This document shows, piece after piece, positions 23,451-24,060 of a stretch of 24,060 nt of DNA. Every line of letters begins with the position of its first letter. The first letter of the stretch is position 1. The position numbers were made by a program, and so were the translations under genes. This DNA comes from a virus: IMG/VR virus record IMGVR_UViG_3300033144_004547, positions 1 to 24,060 of that record. One strand, given 5' to 3'. The notes under the pieces were generated by a model. It was not told where the DNA came from and ran no database searches. It was given only the letters and a program-made list of their open reading frames with translations.

Positions 23451-23576
23451 GGCTGGGACTGTGCCAAAAGTATATCTTTACCGTCTGAATTCATACGCGG
23501 ATGGAGTTTACGCAAACAGAATCATTCGATAAAGCCAACCCACCCCTACCTTCACTTTTAGGCACAATCCCAAGCC
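23451..23576 (-). ncRNA. Candidate structured leader RNA, ~126 nt
   Basis: Arms at 23554-23576 and 23451-23471 are complementary over ~21 pairs. The 5' arm begins GGCTTGGGATTGTGCC and continues TAAAAGT; the 3' arm is ACTTTT then GGCACAGTCCCAGCC. There are only two single-base bulges and one G-U pair. The closed interior can form a second helix (GGGTGGGTT at 23545-23537 with AACTCCATCC at 23508-23499, two G-U pairs and a bulge) and a short hairpin over the TGAATTCA palindrome (23497-23482). The 5' base of the outer stem coincides with the predicted transcript start. It could be a cis-regulatory leader, a stable small RNA, or a packaging-type RNA. No known family was recognised. Confidence 0.6.
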
Positions 23577-23582
23577 GTGTTT

Positions 23583-23612
23583 AGTATAGCATACAAGGAA
23601 AGGTTCTTGCAA
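23583..23612 (-). promoter_or_regulatory. Sigma70-type extended -10 promoter
   Basis: The coding strand has TTGCAA at 23612-23607, an 18-base spacer, then TATACT at 23588-23583 preceded by TGC (extended -10). The predicted start is near 23576. It sits in the only long gene-free gap (23430-23712), after a probable terminator. A 7-bp inverted repeat (TACAAGG at 23628-23622 and CCTTGTA at 23598-23592) brackets the -35 element and could be an operator. Confidence 0.65.
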
Positions 23613-23650
23613 GTACGCGCGCCTTGTAAGTCGCTGATAGCAAAGGGCTT

Positions 23651-23684
23651 AAAAAATATTTGCTAACTCGGTATAAACGGCTAG
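23651..23684 (-). terminator. Probable intrinsic terminator of the upstream gene
   Basis: CTAGCCG (23684-23678), a 7-nt loop, then CGAGTTAG (23670-23663) pair with one G-U and one bulge. CAAATA and a T6 run (23656-23651) follow. It is ~30 bases past the end of the gene at 23713 and just before the promoter, a logical transcription boundary. The stem is weak. Confidence 0.5.
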
Positions 23685-23712
23685 GAGACGCGGATTCTTC
23701 ATGCCAAATCTA

Positions 23713-24060
23713 TTAAGATTTAGGAATCAATATAATAGTAAATGCGCCAACAGTAGGCGAGTTGTTTTGTGAAGCGATTCCACGTAACTTAACATCGGCC
23801 TTTTCTGGGATACGAATAGGTAAGAATGGAAGCGTAGGTGGAGAAACAGAACCCGCGCCCGCCACACTTTGGTGCATAAGATGGAATACTTCCCCTTGCT
23901 CCTTATCATATAACTGACAGTCAACCGCACCCGTTCCGCCACGAAGTAGCGCACAACTATAACTCATGAGCAAGCCGGTATAATTTCTCGGAATGGTATA
24001 AATCGCCATCTGAGATTGATTCCACTCTCCAGCAAGAATAAAGCAACTGACATTACTATT
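23713..24060 (-). CDS. Virion-protein-like gene, C-terminal part, cut by window edge
   Basis: The frame is open from the window edge to a TAA at 23713, giving at least 115 residues. An internal ATG at 24009 is probably not the start, because the 17 codons before it (ending CFILAGEWNQSQ) are open and continue the protein pattern. What follows, MAIYTIPRNYTGLLMSYSCA, then VFHLMHQSVAGAGSVSPPTL and EKADVKLRGIASQNNSPTVG, resembles the C-terminal domain of phage structural proteins with a 'NQSxMAxYTIPxGxTGYL' motif. It ends FTIILIPKS. It belongs to the previous transcription unit. Confidence 0.65.
   Translation of the reverse strand, partial: NSNVSCFILAGEWNQSQMAIYTIPRNYTGLLMSYSCALLRGGTGAVDCQLYDKEQGEVFHLMHQSVAGAGSVSPPTLPFLPIRIPEKADVKLRGIASQNNSPTVGAFTIILIPKS

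Noticed and set aside
23482-23497. TGAATTCA palindrome as a stand-alone regulatory operator
   Set aside because: Only eight bases, and better explained as the loop side of a hairpin in the leader RNA.
23613-23712. Possible tRNA or attachment site in the gap upstream of the promoter
   Set aside because: No cloverleaf, anticodon arm or T-loop could be built, and there is no integrase in the window.

Overview
The window is a phage structural-gene segment. Every gene I can support is on the minus strand, so the operon reads from high to low coordinates. Recognisable products include a terminase large subunit with Walker A, Walker B and nuclease residues, a portal, a scaffold-like protein, an HK97-type major capsid protein and head-tail connector-like proteins. 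No tape-measure, tail-tube or sheath gene is visible, and large virion/fibre-like proteins follow the connectors directly. That fits a short-tailed (podovirus-like) member of Caudoviricetes, but this is inference. The DNA is AT-rich. Starts use ATG, GTG and probably TTG, usually with GGAG-type Shine-Dalgarno sites, and genes are packed with ATGA or TAATG overlaps. The host cannot be named. Both window edges cut through open reading frames.

Layout in transcription order. (1) 24060-23713: end of a virion-protein-like gene, then a probable terminator. (2) 23612-23451: an extended -10 promoter, followed exactly at the predicted transcript start by a strong inverted repeat that would fold the ~126-nt leader into a closed multi-branch RNA. 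This is the most striking non-coding signal. (3) 23429-21286: small genes, a terminase-small-subunit-like gene, a small two-helix membrane protein (holin candidate) and a lysozyme-like protein. (4) 21293-17203: terminase large subunit, portal and an unknown 181-residue protein. (5) 17196-14573: a capsid block (25-residue Lys-rich micro-ORF, scaffold, major capsid, decoration-like protein) bounded on both sides by GC-rich hairpins. (6) 14549-10728: two glycosyltransferase plus methyltransferase pairs with a membrane protein, a connector and a structural protein between them. The second pair is broken by a +1 frame change and otherwise reads as one fused protein. (7) 10728-1: virion and fibre-like proteins. 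These are a C-terminal-domain protein common in phages, a protein made of ~12 short D-x-W-x-D repeats whose motif recurs at the end of the next (connector) gene, a 1382-residue protein ending in six ~100-residue repeats, a small protein with a signal peptide, a coiled-coil fibre-like protein and further unknown structural proteins.

How the parts fit: terminase and portal package DNA into a scaffold-built capsid, connectors join the head to a short tail, and the distal genes supply adhesion proteins. The paired glycosyltransferases and methyltransferases could make and modify a glycan on host or virion surfaces. I saw no tRNA, CRISPR array, insertion sequence or integrase.
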